From assembly GCF_016765635.1 (NCBI RefSeq), contig NZ_JAESVD010000002.1, positions 1 through 64,000 of the forward strand: a DNA stretch of 64,000 nt, given 5' to 3'. How positions within the stretch are numbered: position 1 is the first letter of the stretch; each line of letters opens with the position of its first letter. Made by a program: the position numbers and the translations under genes. The stretch is from Shewanella schlegeliana. Lineage in GTDB: Bacteria; Pseudomonadota; Gammaproteobacteria; Enterobacterales; Shewanellaceae. This document shows, piece by piece, positions 28,283 to 38,722 of this stretch. The notes below the pieces were generated by a model. It saw only the letters and a list, made by a program, of their open reading frames with translations. It searched no databases and was not told where the DNA came from.

Positions 28283-31105
28283 TTAAGCGAATTGGCGGAC
28301 TTCGCCATCGCCTTCGATGTTGGTTACACAACGAGTACATAGTGTTGGATGCTCGGCAACAGTGCCGACATCTTCTCTATGGTGCCAGCAACGCTCACAC
28401 TTCTGTGCTTCTGACTTTTTCAAGCCTAGCTTTAGTGAAGCAAGCTCAGTCTCGATTGCATCAGATGGTGCAGCCGCTAGTGCAACAACTTCTGTCTTAG
28501 AAGTTAATAGAACGAAGCGTAACTCATCACCTAGATTCTCAAGTGCAGCTAACAGTGCTTCATCGGCATACAAGGTCACTTCAGCTTCTAAAGAACCACC
28601 GATCTGCTTTTCACGACGTGCGTTCTCGATGACCTTGTTCACTTCTGCTCGAACGGCTAGCAACTGATCCCAATACTCATCACTTAGGTCAGATTCTAGT
28701 GTCACTGACTTAAGACCTTCGTACCAAGTCTCGGTAAACACGTACTCGGTGCGCTCACCTGGAAGCAGTTTCCAGATTTCATCAGCTGTGAAGCTTAGAA
28801 TTGGCGCAATCCAGCGAACCATAGCTTCAGAGATTAGGTACAGTGCAGACTGACAGCTACGACGAGCATTGCTATCTTCTTTTGCTGTGTACTGTCTGTC
28901 TTTAATGATATCTAAGTAGAAACTACCTAGCTCAACAGAGCAGAACTGCATCAACTTCTGAGTGACTAAGTGGAAGTTATACTGCTCGTATGCCTCTAGT
29001 AACTCTTGCTGTAGTGCAGCTGCGCGGCGAACTACCCAGCGATCCAATGCAACCATGTCTTCAACCGCAACCATATCGGTCTCTGGGTTAAAGCCATTGA
29101 TGTTAGCCAATAGGAAACGAGCCGTGTTACGGATTCGGCGATAAGCATCGGCGCTACGATTTAAGATCTGATCAGAAACCGTCATCTCACCGCTATAGTC
29201 TGTCGCAGCAACCCATAGACGTAGAATGTCAGCACCCAGCTTGTTAGTCACATGTTGCGGTGCAATCACGTTACCAACTGATTTAGACATCTTACGGCCT
29301 TGTCCATCAACGGTGAATCCGTGAGTCAAAACTTGCTTATAAGGAGCCTTGCCGTTCATCGCAGTCGAGATCATTAGTGATGACATAAACCAACCACGGT
29401 GTTGATCGCTACCCTCTAGGTAAAGATCAATATCATTGCCTTTAAACTCTGGACGCGCAGCAACAACCGATGAGAAAGTTGAACCTGAGTCATACCAAAC
29501 GTCTAAAGTATCAGTCACTTTGCGGTACTGGTCAGCTTCATCGCCCAATAGCTCTGATGCATCAAGATCCCACCAAGCTTGAATGCCTTCTTGCTCAATA
29601 CGTGCTGCAACGCGCTCCATCAAAGACACACTATCAGGGTGAAGCTCTTCTGTTTCACGATGTACAAACAAGGTAATTGGCACGCCCCAAGTACGCTGAC
29701 GTGAAATACACCAGTCTGGACGGTTCTCAACCATCTTCTCGATACGGCTTTGGCCCCAATCAGGGATCCACTGAGTTTGCTCGATTTCACTTAGCGCCTG
29801 CGTACGCAGACCCTTTTGATCCATAGAGATAAACCACTGCGGTGTTGCGCGGAAGATAATCGGCGTCTTGTGGCGCCAGCAGTGTGGGTAGCTGTGCTTA
29901 ATCTGTACATGACTAAGTAGTGCACCCTTCTCTTCTAGCAGTTCAACAACGTTCTTGTTTGCCTTAAATACATGTAAACCTGCGAAGAGCTCTGTATCTG
30001 GCTTATAAACGCCGTTATCACCAACAGGGTTAGCCACTTCTAGGCCATACTTTTGGCCAACCACGAAGTCGTCTTGACCATGGCCAGGAGCGGTATGAAC
30101 CACACCAGTACCAGAATCAACAGTCACGTGATCGCCTAAAATAACAGGCACGTCGAAACCGTAGAATGGGTGGTTAAAACGCAGTAGTTCTAAATCGCTA
30201 CCCGCAACAGTACCCAATACAGTGTGCGATTCAGCACCATAACGCTCAATACATGATTCATACAAATCAGTCGCTAATACTAATGCTTGAGTCTGGCCCT
30301 CTTTGACCATCTCAACTAAGGTGTACTCAACATTAGCACCTACAGATAGTGCGCGGTTAGCCGGCAGCGTCCAAGGTGTCGTTGTCCAGATAACCATAGA
30401 GATATTATGTGGGTAATCATTGACGCCGAACTTAGCAAGTAAAGCAGGCTTATCAACAACAGAGAAAGCCACATCGATCGCTGGCGACATCTTGTCTTCA
30501 TATTCCACTTCCGCTTCAGCCAAAGCAGAACCACAGTCAGTACACCAGTGTACAGGCTTAACACCTTTGTGAAGGTGACCGTTATCGATCACTTTAGAAA
30601 GTGAACGTACGATGTTAGCTTCTGTGCTGTAATCCATCGTTAGGTAAGGGTTTTGCCAATCGGCAAAAACACCTAAACGGATAAAGTCTTCACGCTGACC
30701 GTCAACCTGCTTAGCCGCGTATTCACGACACTTTTGACGGAATTCAGCAGCTGTAATCTTATGCCCAGGCTTGCCAACTTTCTGCTCTACTTTTAGCTCA
30801 ATCGGCAGACCATGACAGTCCCAACCTGGAACGTATGGCGCGTCAAAACCAGACATGGTTTTTGACTTAATAATAATATCTTTAAGAATTTTGTTTACTG
30901 AGTGGCCAATATGAATATCACCGTTCGCATATGGAGGACCATCATGCAAAATAAACGGTTTAGCATCTTTACGGCTTTCACGGATCTGCTGGTACAGTCC
31001 ATTCTCGTTCCAAGATTTCAACATCTCTGGCTCACGATTAGCCAAATTACCACGCATCGGAAACTCTGTTTCCGGCAAATTCAAAGTAGATTTATAGTCG
31101 CTCAT
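28283..31105 (-). CDS. ileS: Isoleucyl-tRNA synthetase IleS
   Basis: The class I synthetase charges tRNA-Ile and edits valine. HIGH is at residues 65-68 (GDIHIGHS), KMSKS is near 605-609, and the C-terminal zinc-binding pairs CERCWHH and CTRCV are present. I start at 31105 ([11 protein letters not shown]), preceded by AAAGGATCA; the longer frame to 31183 overlaps the end of ribF and is not typical. The result, 940 residues, matches the E. coli length closely. lspA follows 10 bp downstream. Confidence 0.97.
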   Translation of the reverse strand: MSDYKSTLNLPETEFPMRGNLANREPEMLKSWNENGLYQQIRESRKDAKPFILHDGPPYANGDIHIGHSVNKILKDIIIKSKTMSGFDAPYVPGWDCHGLPIELKVEQKVGKPGHKITAAEFRQKCREYAAKQVDGQREDFIRLGVFADWQNPYLTMDYSTEANIVRSLSKVIDNGHLHKGVKPVHWCTDCGSALAEAEVEYEDKMSPAIDVAFSVVDKPALLAKFGVNDYPHNISMVIWTTTPWTLPANRALSVGANVEYTLVEMVKEGQTQALVLATDLYESCIERYGAESHTVLGTVAGSDLELLRFNHPFYGFDVPVILGDHVTVDSGTGVVHTAPGHGQDDFVVGQKYGLEVANPVGDNGVYKPDTELFAGLHVFKANKNVVELLEEKGALLSHVQIKHSYPHCWRHKTPIIFRATPQWFISMDQKGLRTQALSEIEQTQWIPDWGQSRIEKMVENRPDWCISRQRTWGVPITLFVHRETEELHPDSVSLMERVAARIEQEGIQAWWDLDASELLGDEADQYRKVTDTLDVWYDSGSTFSSVVAARPEFKGNDIDLYLEGSDQHRGWFMSSLMISTAMNGKAPYKQVLTHGFTVDGQGRKMSKSVGNVIAPQHVTNKLGADILRLWVAATDYSGEMTVSDQILNRSADAYRRIRNTARFLLANINGFNPETDMVAVEDMVALDRWVVRRAAALQQELLEAYEQYNFHLVTQKLMQFCSVELGSFYLDIIKDRQYTAKEDSNARRSCQSALYLISEAMVRWIAPILSFTADEIWKLLPGERTEYVFTETWYEGLKSVTLESDLSDEYWDQLLAVRAEVNKVIENARREKQIGGSLEAEVTLYADEALLAALENLGDELRFVLLTSKTEVVALAAAPSDAIETELASLKLGLKKSEAQKCERCWHHREDVGTVAEHPTLCTRCVTNIEGDGEVRQFA

Positions 31106-31136
31106 TGATCCTTTACCGTTTTGTTCGCTAAGCTTT

Positions 31137-32072
31137 TCAGCCTGCATCGCTACCAAGTAGGGCTTTCGCTCTATCGGCATCATCTTTAATTTGTTTTTTC
31201 AGCGCATCTAACGATCCGAATGGCTGCTCGTCTCTAATCTTCGCCACTAATTCAACTTCAACGGATTTACCATAAAGATCACCATCAAAATCAAACAAGT
31301 GGACTTCTAACTGACACACTTGACCATTTACCGTAGGCCTAAAACCTACGTTAGCCACGCCTTCATATATATCGCTGTTATCCCAATATAGCTTCACAGC
31401 AAAGACACCACGAACTGGCGAAACCTTGCGTTTTAAAGCGATATTGGCTGTGGGAAAACCTATTGTACGACCGATTTTCTCACCATGAGCAACCTTGCCA
31501 CTTAATGTGAAAGGGTGCCCTAATAAGCGCCGAGCTTGCTCTAGGTTACCCTTTGCAAGCTGCAGCCTGACTTCTGTCGAGCTAACCCGCTTATCACCTA
31601 AAACAAAACTTTGGGTGCTCACCACGGCAAAGCCATACTTCTCACCCGCTTTGCGTAGCATCTCAAAATTGCCTTGACGCATTTTACCAAAGCAAAAGTC
31701 ATCACCTACCACTAAATATTTCACACCGAGTGCTTTTACGAGTAGCTGCTCAATAAAATCCTCGGCGGTAAAACTCGAAAATTTCTTATTAAAGTTCACG
31801 CATAATAAACGCTCGATCTTCAGCTCATCAAGCAAGACTAGCTTGTCTCGTAATAAGCTCAAGCGAGCCGGCGCGTTTTCACCTTGAAACAACTCTCGCG
31901 GCTGCGGCTCAAAGGTCATTACAACTGCGGGCAAGCCTAGATGCTGTGCCTTTTCTACCAGTCGATTTATCACTTCCGCATGACCACGATGGACGCCATC
32001 AAAGTTGCCTATCGTCAATACGCAACCATGATGTCTCGGCAAAATATTATGAATACCGCGGATTAATTCCAT
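31137..32072 (-). CDS. ribF: Bifunctional riboflavin kinase / FAD synthetase RibF
   Basis: The 311-residue enzyme converts riboflavin to FMN and FAD. The N-terminal adenylyltransferase domain shows [10 protein letters not shown] (residues 23-32) and SSTEVR; the C-terminal kinase domain shows [11 protein letters not shown] and GVFAV. FAD made here is the cofactor of flavoproteins such as Hcr and the halogenases. It lies between murJ and ileS in the conserved order, about 30 bp before ileS. Confidence 0.96.
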   Translation of the reverse strand: MELIRGIHNILPRHHGCVLTIGNFDGVHRGHAEVINRLVEKAQHLGLPAVVMTFEPQPRELFQGENAPARLSLLRDKLVLLDELKIERLLCVNFNKKFSSFTAEDFIEQLLVKALGVKYLVVGDDFCFGKMRQGNFEMLRKAGEKYGFAVVSTQSFVLGDKRVSSTEVRLQLAKGNLEQARRLLGHPFTLSGKVAHGEKIGRTIGFPTANIALKRKVSPVRGVFAVKLYWDNSDIYEGVANVGFRPTVNGQVCQLEVHLFDFDGDLYGKSVEVELVAKIRDEQPFGSLDALKKQIKDDADRAKALLGSDAG

Positions 32073-32136
32073 TATCTTACACGACGCATGAGAGTAAATG
32101 GGCGGATTATATACCAGCTAGCCTTGATAATCAGCC

Positions 32137-33696
32137 TCAAACAGCAGCTTTCATCCTCCAAGGACGAATTCCAAGGCAAACCAAGCAAATAAAGTAAGAG
32201 ATTGCTGCAAATGCAATCAACTTCGCCAATGTATAGCTACGTTCTATAAAGGACAAGTCAATCCATTGTGCCGTAGTCGGATCCAGTTTAAACAATACTG
32301 CAAGCATAACCCCTGCAGCGAGCAGTACTTTAACACTAAAGATTATCGTCGACTTTTTGATTCGGTAAACATTAGCGATATGTAGGCCTCGATACAATAA
32401 AAATGCGTTCAGTAATGCCGATAACGATGTGGCAATAGCCAACCCAACATAACCGAAGGGAATCGCAAAAATAAGGTTAAACACCATATTGCTCACCATG
32501 GCAATAATGCCATAACGCACTGGTGTTCGAGTATCTTGCCGTGAGTAATAACCCGGTGCCAAGATTTTAATTAACATAAAGCTCAATAAACCACTGCCGT
32601 ACGCCATCAAGCTATAAGAGGCCATCTCAACATCTTCGTAGCTGAAAGCACCGCGCATAAATAGCACCATCAACATCGGCTTAGCTAGCATAATTAGGCC
32701 ACACATTGCAGGTAACCCCAGTAGAATAATCGCTTTTACTCCCCAGTCCATGGTTTTGGCAAACTCATTACTTTCGGCATTCACATGACGTTTAGATAAT
32801 GCGGGTAAGATAACCGTTGCGATAGCGATGCCAAATAAGCCTAAAGGAAACTCCAGTAATCGGTCAGAGTAATAGAGCCAACTGATAGATCCCGTCATCA
32901 AGAAGCTTGCAATAAAGGTATCGAGCAACAGGTTAATTTGTGACACCGACACACCAAAAAGTGCCGGGATCATCAAAGTTCTTATCTTGGTCACTCCAGG
33001 ATGATTCCAGCCCCAAGTTGGCTTAACCATCGCATTCTCTTTAATAAGAAAAGGAATTTGGAACAAGAACTGGATTAAACCACCTAAAAACACCCCGCAA
33101 GCTAAGCCAATTTCAGGCTGACTCAGGTTAGGCGCAAGATAGATTGCCGCCGCAATGATAGCGACATTTAAAAATACCGGTGTAAATGCTGAGACAGCAA
33201 ATCGACCGCGGGTATTTAATATCGAACCAGCCAATGCAGTAAAGGTGATAAACCAAAGATATGGAAAGGTTATCTTCAGCATCAAAGAGGCCAACTCAAA
33301 CTTAGCACCATTAGGCTCGTCATTTAACCAAGCTAAAAACCAGCCACCACCGAATAGAGCGGCGAGTACAGGAGATGCTATAACCCCGACTAGAGTAACA
33401 ATAGTGACGAGTATGCCCAAGGTACCAGCAACTTTAGAAATTAACTCCCGAACCTCCTCTTTAGTATTTTTTTCTTGATACTCCGTTAAAACGGGAACAA
33501 ACGCTTGCGCAAATGCCCCCTCAGCAAACAGTCGCCTTAAAAAATTTGGGATTTTATTTGCGAAGAAAAAAACATCCGCACTACTACCCGCTCCCATCAA
33601 GTTAGCGATAACCACATCCCTAACTAAACCTAAAACACGGGAAATCAGCGTCATAGCACTTACAATCATGCCAGACTTAATTAACTTCTTGCTCAA
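32137..33696 (-). CDS. murJ: Lipid II flippase MurJ
   Basis: The 519-residue polytopic protein of the MOP superfamily moves lipid II across the inner membrane for peptidoglycan synthesis. The N-terminus MSKKLIKSGMIVSAMTLISRVLGLVRDVVIA and the motif FFFANKIPNFLRRLFAEGAFAQAFVPVL-like start are diagnostic, followed by about fourteen hydrophobic spans. It is transcribed divergently from rpsT, as in many Gammaproteobacteria. Confidence 0.95.
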   Translation of the reverse strand: MSKKLIKSGMIVSAMTLISRVLGLVRDVVIANLMGAGSSADVFFFANKIPNFLRRLFAEGAFAQAFVPVLTEYQEKNTKEEVRELISKVAGTLGILVTIVTLVGVIASPVLAALFGGGWFLAWLNDEPNGAKFELASLMLKITFPYLWFITFTALAGSILNTRGRFAVSAFTPVFLNVAIIAAAIYLAPNLSQPEIGLACGVFLGGLIQFLFQIPFLIKENAMVKPTWGWNHPGVTKIRTLMIPALFGVSVSQINLLLDTFIASFLMTGSISWLYYSDRLLEFPLGLFGIAIATVILPALSKRHVNAESNEFAKTMDWGVKAIILLGLPAMCGLIMLAKPMLMVLFMRGAFSYEDVEMASYSLMAYGSGLLSFMLIKILAPGYYSRQDTRTPVRYGIIAMVSNMVFNLIFAIPFGYVGLAIATSLSALLNAFLLYRGLHIANVYRIKKSTIIFSVKVLLAAGVMLAVLFKLDPTTAQWIDLSFIERSYTLAKLIAFAAISYFICLVCLGIRPWRMKAAV

Positions 33697-33951
33697 AACG
33701 CCCCCGACCTCTGGATAGAGCTAAATAACTTAGGCAATATCGCATAAAAATTAGCATTAGCCTCTATTGTCTCATAGCAATACCTGCTAGAATTGCGCCA
33801 CATATTACACGAGTTAGGTTGAAGATAGCCAAGCTGGTTGGATTATTTTGAGTTAATCAGATTGATTCAATCATTGTCATTGACAAAGTGACAAAAATAG
33901 GGCATATTCCTCGACCTTAAAAATACCAAACCCAGTTTTAGGAGTTGCACC

Positions 33952-34218
33952 TTGGCTAATAGCAAGTCTGCAAAGAAGCGCGCGCTTCAATCTGAAAAGC
34001 GTCGCCAACATAACGCTAGCCGTAGCTCAATGTTACGTACTTACGTTAAAAAAGTAATTGCTGCAATCAATGCAGGTGATCACGCGGCAGCTACTGCTGC
34101 TTTCGCTGTAGCACAACCAATTGTTGACCGTATGGCGACTAAAGGTCTTATTCACAAGAATAAGGCTGCTCGTTATAAGTCACGCTTAAACACTAAAATC
34201 AAAGCACTTGTTGCTTAA
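33952..34218 (+). CDS. rpsT: 30S ribosomal protein S20
   Basis: The 88-residue basic protein begins [17 protein letters not shown], the S20 signature, and binds 16S rRNA in 30S assembly. The start codon is TTG, preceded by AGGAG. E. coli rpsT also uses UUG, and there the weak start is part of autogenous control by S20, so the same control is plausible here. A strong terminator follows. Confidence 0.98.
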   Translation: MANSKSAKKRALQSEKRRQHNASRSSMLRTYVKKVIAAINAGDHAAATAAFAVAQPIVDRMATKGLIHKNKAARYKSRLNTKIKALVA

Positions 34219-34238
34219 TTTTTAGTTTTAAAGCAAAT

Positions 34239-34266
34239 TAAAAACCGGCCTTGGCCGGTTTTTTTA
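34239..34266 (+). terminator. rpsT terminator
   Basis: A perfect AACCGGCC/GGCCGGTT stem with a TT loop is followed by seven T residues, 20 bp after the rpsT stop. Confidence 0.93.
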
Positions 34267-34360
34267 TATCTGCAACTTTTATATCAACAGCTAATACTGA
34301 TTGCTATAAGTCATTGTCACAATGAAGCTGTTTCTACGCGCCCGCCGTAAACAACAGGCA

Positions 34361-34387
34361 AAAAAATAGAGAGGCAGGCCTCTCCAT
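34361..34387 (-). terminator. Terminator of the ArsR-family gene
   Basis: A GAGAGGC/GCCTCTC stem is followed on the minus strand by TATTTTTTTG. It lies about 90 bp after the stop of the regulator gene at 34477. Confidence 0.75.
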
Positions 34388-34476
34388 TATTCATCTACAC
34401 TACAACTTTTAACTTGCCAATAAAAACCAGCTCTCAGCAAATGCTCTAGTCACGCTAACAACTGGTCTTCACTTCA

Positions 34477-34791
34477 TTAGGCTACAGTCTTTAAACTATC
34501 GCAATAGATGTTATTCAGTAATTTAATGATCTCAGCAACTTCATCACTCTTTAACGAGTAGTAAACTGTTTGAGCTTCTTTGCGTGTTTCTACTAAATTA
34601 TCTTTACGTAACCAAGCTAAATGTTGGGACAGAGCTGATTGGCTTAAACCCAATTTCTTGTTCATTTCACCAACGCACATCTCGCCTTCATTAAGAAGGT
34701 AACACAAGATAAACAGACGACGTTCATTGGCTAACGCTTTCAACAATACAACGGCATGGTCTGCTCGTTGCTGCATTAGTTCTATATTCAT
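34477..34791 (-). CDS. HlyU-like ArsR/SmtB family transcriptional regulator
   Basis: The 104-residue winged-helix protein reads very like Vibrio HlyU: AVVLLKALANERRLFILCYLL, LGLSQSALSQHLAWLRKDNLV, KEAQTVYYSL. Two cysteines, one in ILCYLL (about C30) and one in NNIYC near the C-terminus, match the redox/sulfide-sensing pair of the HlyU/BigR/SqrR subgroup rather than a metal site; a third is in EMCVG. It is monocistronic with its own terminator. Its target is not visible; the adjacent divergent gene is a pseudogene. Confidence 0.85.
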   Translation of the reverse strand: MNIELMQQRADHAVVLLKALANERRLFILCYLLNEGEMCVGEMNKKLGLSQSALSQHLAWLRKDNLVETRKEAQTVYYSLKSDEVAEIIKLLNNIYCDSLKTVA

Positions 34792-34914
34792 TACGAGCCA
34801 TTTCTCCTAAAACAAACCGACGCCCTAATATAGCGTTGCCTTACAGATATAGTCGGGACATAAAGCACACTTTTTGCTAGATTGTTTTTAAAAGTGGGAC
34901 ATACATAGTAAAAA

Positions 34915-35861
34915 ATGAAAAAACTTATGAAAAACAACTATCTCAATCTGCTTTGCTGATTCACGTTCCTTAGCTTAATTGGCTGCCAACACACAAAAAC
35001 AAATAATAAAGACGAGGCTATAGCCGCTCAATTACAGCAAAAAGCTCTTAACTCAACTCTTGCTTACTAGTTAGTTGAATCTCTTATCGTTGAGGTAGGC
35101 CCCACACTTGCTGGCAGTGAGAAAGATTTAATCACCGTGCAATGGGCTGAGACTCTACTCACGACCTTAAGCCCATACTGGAATAATGCGCCACCAAGAT
35201 GGTGTCAATAAAATCTCAGCCACTGCGATGTCCGACCCCGATGCTGATCTTATCAATGCCAAGCTGTAACGTGATAGCGAGATGACGGTAAAGTTAGCCC
35301 TCTCTTCTGAAAACCAAGGATTTGCTACCCCTTATAATGTGATTGCCGAAGTAACAGGTGCGACTAAGACAGAAGAGATTGTACTGATTGGCGCTCACCT
35401 AGATTCATGAGACGAAAGCACGGGAGCCATTAATGACGGCACAAGTGTCGCAATCGTCATTGCGGCGATAAAGCTTATGCAAGTAACCACAAGGAGAAGC
35501 TGAAAAGGATTATAATGCAGTAGAATCCGACTTTGGTACGGGCCGCATCTATCAAATTGACTTCAGCGTTAATGAGCAGGGCTTTAAGCAACAATTAGAG
35601 CAAAGCCCCCCCATGACAGTTAATCGCATCGTGATGGGCAACTACAGCGCCTCAGGCGGGCCTGATGTACCTATGCGACCAGCCATGGGCGTGCCCGTTG
35701 CATCACTTAGGCAAGACGACCGCGGTTATTTCGGTTATCACCATACTCCCAACGGTACTTTAGCTGCAGCACTCAAGCAAAATGTTGCCGCTTATGCTCA
35801 GCTTGCCTACCTAATGCCCCAACCCCAAATAGAGCTTGGTTCAATAGCGCCAAAGCACTAA
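34915..35861 (+). pseudogene. Decayed M28-family aminopeptidase lipoprotein
   Basis: The remnant starts MKKLMKNNYLNLLC and then meets a TGA in the signal sequence; after it the lipobox-like SLIGC remains. More in-frame stops and at least one frameshift follow, for example near 35067 and 35209. IGAHLDS-stop-DESTGAINDG (stop at 35408) is the zinc-binding region of M28 peptidases with the usual Trp codon changed to TGA. The C-terminal 82 codons (35613-35858) are still open. The total of about 315 codons is shorter than usual for the family, so an internal deletion is likely. Confidence 0.85.
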
Positions 35862-35883
35862 ACTTTATCGCTATTAAAAATAG

Positions 35884-35909
35884 AAAAAGCAGCCAAATAG
35901 CTGCTTTTA
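35884..35909 (-). terminator. Terminator of yaaA (bidirectional)
   Basis: An AAAAGCAGC/GCTGCTTTT stem with a CAAATA loop has a T-rich run on the minus strand, 30 bp after the yaaA stop. It could also have served the pseudogene from the other side. Confidence 0.8.
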
Positions 35910-35938
35910 AATTTACGCATCTTTCACGAATAAGATCG

Positions 35939-36712
35939 CTACTGCTCTTCCCTCAGGAATACTGGCTCATTAACTTTCGAGTCTTTCTCACTGTAGTAGT
36001 AACCCGCCGAATCAAACTTGATCAATGCCTCTAGCGAGTCGATATTATTATCTAAAATATAACGTACCATCATGCCTCTAGCCTTCTTAGCAAAGAAGCT
36101 AATCACCTTGTATTGGCCGTTCTTACAGTCTTTAAAGACTGGGGTGATCACCTGCGCATTGAGCTGCTTAGGTTTCACTGCTTTAAAATACTCATTAGAA
36201 GCCAGATTGATTATAAACTCATCACCCTGTTCCTCTGTGGTCTTATTGATCTCATCGGTGATGATATCGCCCCAGAATTGATAGAGGTTAGAACCGCGCT
36301 CATTAGCTAAACGAGTGCCCATTTCCAAACGGTATGGCTGCATCAAGTCTAGTGGCTTAAGTAAACCATATAGACCCGATAAGATCCGTAATTGCTGCTG
36401 TGCCTTATCAAGAGCCAGGGGCGAGAGTGTATCGGCATCAAGTCCAGTGTAGACATCACCACGAAAAGCAAACAGCGCTTGTTTGGCATTAGTTGGAGTG
36501 AAATCCTTTTGCCAAGAGCTAAACCTTGCCACGTTTAAGCCTGCAATTTTATCACTAACCTTCATTAGAGTAGCAATATCGGTCGGCGTTAGTTTGCGAC
36601 AAACCTCAATAAGCTGTTCACTTTGATCGAGTAACGTCGGCATTGAATAGCTTTCGCAGCCCGGAGGGTTCTCAAAATCTAATGTTTTTGCAGGAGAGAC
36701 TAAGATCAACAT
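35939..36712 (-). CDS. yaaA: Peroxide stress protein YaaA (DUF328)
   Basis: The 257-residue cytoplasmic protein begins [17 protein letters not shown], the hallmark of the YaaA/UPF0246 family. In E. coli YaaA is OxyR-controlled and lowers intracellular iron during peroxide stress, and the fold binds DNA. The [14 protein letters not shown] and [11 protein letters not shown] segments are conserved. It stands alone between two terminators, convergent with the pseudogene and codirectional with the symporter upstream. Confidence 0.93.
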   Translation of the reverse strand: MLILVSPAKTLDFENPPGCESYSMPTLLDQSEQLIEVCRKLTPTDIATLMKVSDKIAGLNVARFSSWQKDFTPTNAKQALFAFRGDVYTGLDADTLSPLALDKAQQQLRILSGLYGLLKPLDLMQPYRLEMGTRLANERGSNLYQFWGDIITDEINKTTEEQGDEFIINLASNEYFKAVKPKQLNAQVITPVFKDCKNGQYKVISFFAKKARGMMVRYILDNNIDSLEALIKFDSAGYYYSEKDSKVNEPVFLREEQ

Positions 36713-36762
36713 GCATAAATCCTTTATAGATAAACTCTTAAACCAATGATACTGAACAAAAA

Positions 36763-36796
36763 CAAAAAAACCACGCTTAAACAGCGTGGTTTTTTA
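36763..36796 (-). terminator. Terminator of the alanine symporter gene
   Basis: An AAAAAACCACGC/GCGTGGTTTTTT stem with a TTAAACA loop lies 25 bp after the symporter stop. The A and T tracts are symmetrical. Confidence 0.9.
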
Positions 36797-36820
36797 GATT
36801 GTACTGATAAAGCTTATAGA

Positions 36821-38302
36821 TTAAGCGTTAGCAGCTTCTGCTTTCGCTTCGGCCTTAGCTTGAGCCTTGGCTTCCTCTTCAACAGTTTTGCTCGTCCAGA
36901 TCCCGCCTTCTAAATTAGATAGCTCAGGGAACTTGCTGGCATCAAACGTTGGCGTCTCGCCGCTTTTCAGCTGTTGACGATAATCGTTAATGACTCGAAT
37001 CGCTAAACCAGACAGTAGCAGTAAGGCGATAATGTTCACGGTCGCCATTAGGCCCATAGATACATCGGCTAAGTTCCACACTAGACCGATCTTAGCTACA
37101 GCGCCAAACATCACCATACCTAAAACACAGATTCTAAATATTGGTAGTGCTTTCTTACTGTTACCTGACAAATACATTACGTTAGTTTCAGCATAAGAGT
37201 AGTTAGCAATAATTGAAGTGAAGCAGAATAACAAAATTGCTAATGCTACGAATCCGCCACCCCATGGGCCAACATGTTGAGTCAGTGCCTCAATGGTCAG
37301 CTTGATGCCATCACCGTCTGAGCCTAAGTCACCCGCTAACAAAATAATTGCCGCTGTCGCAGTACAGATAACGATAGTATCAACAAACACGCCCATCATC
37401 TGCACAAAGCCTTGCGATGCAGGATGATTTGGGTTTGGTGACGCACTCGCTGCAACGTTAGCAGCACTACCCATACCCGCTTCGTTAGAGAACAAACCTC
37501 GGGCAATACCCGCTTGCATAGCCTGAGCAATCGTATAAGCCACACCACCAGCCACAGCTTCCTGTAGGCCGAAGGCACTCTTAATCACCAGCATAAATAC
37601 ATCTGGTAGCTTCTCGAAGTTCATTGCCACAACAACAAAAGCGATCAAGATATAGGCTACAGCCATAATCGGAACAACGATTTCAGAGACCTTGGCAACC
37701 TTATTTAGGCCACCCATAATCACAAAGGCACTGACAATTACAATTCCGATGCCAACATAAGTTGGATCTAAATTGAACACCTGAGTCATTGCGCCAGTAA
37801 TCGTATTAGCTTGAACAGCGTTAAACACTAGGCCGAAAGCGATGATCAGGAAGATTGAGAATAGGATCCCCATCCAGCGTTGACCAAGTCCCTTCTCCAT
37901 ATAATAAGAAGGACCACCACGGTATTGGCCGTCTTCATCGCGCACTTTATAAACCTGTGCCAATGTTGACTCAACCATAGCGGTAGCCATACCTAAGATG
38001 GCAATAAGCCACATCCAGAATACGGCGCCTGGACCTGCGGCTGTAATTGCCACTGCCACGCCAGCCATGTTACCCGCACCAACGCGTGCAGCCATGCTAG
38101 TACAAAAAACTTGAAAAGATGAAAGACCGCTGCGGCCGCCACCTTGTCGACTCTTAAGCATAATTTCGCCAGAATGCTTAAAATGAGTAAGCTGAATAAA
38201 TGTCAGTCGAACTGTAAAATACAGTCCGGCTCCCACCAGACCATATACTAAAAGCTTTCCCCAAAGCAGCGCATTGAGAAAATTAACCGTTGTTTCTATC
38301 AT
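36821..38302 (-). CDS. Alanine/glycine:cation (Na+) symporter, AGCS family
   Basis: The 493-residue inner-membrane transporter has about eleven spans. Family motifs visible include VGAGNMAGVAVAITAAGPGAVFWMW and GIARGLFSNEAGMGSAA, the latter the AGCS substrate-binding region. It takes up alanine or glycine with sodium, fitting a marine organism. The C-terminus ends in an unusual charged repeat of Lys, Ala and Glu (AKAQAKAEAKAEA) after the last span. A 420-bp regulatory region separates it from divergent xfp. Confidence 0.93.
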   Translation of the reverse strand: MIETTVNFLNALLWGKLLVYGLVGAGLYFTVRLTFIQLTHFKHSGEIMLKSRQGGGRSGLSSFQVFCTSMAARVGAGNMAGVAVAITAAGPGAVFWMWLIAILGMATAMVESTLAQVYKVRDEDGQYRGGPSYYMEKGLGQRWMGILFSIFLIIAFGLVFNAVQANTITGAMTQVFNLDPTYVGIGIVIVSAFVIMGGLNKVAKVSEIVVPIMAVAYILIAFVVVAMNFEKLPDVFMLVIKSAFGLQEAVAGGVAYTIAQAMQAGIARGLFSNEAGMGSAANVAASASPNPNHPASQGFVQMMGVFVDTIVICTATAAIILLAGDLGSDGDGIKLTIEALTQHVGPWGGGFVALAILLFCFTSIIANYSYAETNVMYLSGNSKKALPIFRICVLGMVMFGAVAKIGLVWNLADVSMGLMATVNIIALLLLSGLAIRVINDYRQQLKSGETPTFDASKFPELSNLEGGIWTSKTVEEEAKAQAKAEAKAEAANA

Positions 38303-38489
38303 TTTATTTCAATCCCCATGACAAACCCAATCAAGCAAATAACAACTCGACTGCGTCTATCCTGTATTAACCTTCCTAAGTATTTAAATAACAGCAGATT
38401 TTATTTTCAAATTATCTTAAACGTGAAAAAATTACATCACGCCCGCTGTAATCCGCGCAGCAAAATAGCATAGCATTGCTTTAACCCCG

Positions 38490-38505
38490 AGCGATATAGA
38501 TCACA
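38490..38505. promoter_or_regulatory. Possible CRP site
   Basis: AGCGATATAGATCACA fits the TGTGA-N6-TCACA consensus with a perfect right half-site and two mismatches on the left. It lies 188 bp upstream of the symporter start and 218 bp from xfp. Confidence 0.35.
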
Positions 38506-38647
38506 ATTCATCACTTACCCGACATCATCGTCACACCAACACACAAAGACCACCAGTCAAAATAACCAAATTAACACTATATTCACACCTGGGCATTGGT
38601 ATTTTTTTATACAATCTGCTTTCAATAAATCAGAGGTTGCCCACGTT

Positions 38648-38666
38648 TTTGTAATAAAATTACAAA
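38648..38666. promoter_or_regulatory. HexR-like operator upstream of xfp
   Basis: TTTGTAATAAAATTACAAA is a perfect inverted repeat containing TGTAAT-AAA-ATTACA, which matches the known Shewanella HexR consensus of the TGTAATwwwATTACA type. HexR is the RpiR-family regulator of central carbon metabolism. The box is 56 bp before the xfp start. Confidence 0.7.
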
Positions 38667-38722
38667 TATAGTGATTAATATGAAATTTGTTTAACTTTAT
38701 GATTACGTAAATGGGGTTATTT

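Larger units (their letters stand above)
38303..38722. other. Divergent regulatory region between the symporter and xfp
   Basis: No gene is present. The region contains a partial CRP-like box (38490-38505) and a perfect HexR-like palindrome (38648-38666), listed separately. The rest is AT-rich and holds the two outward promoters, which I cannot place with confidence. Confidence 0.5.
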
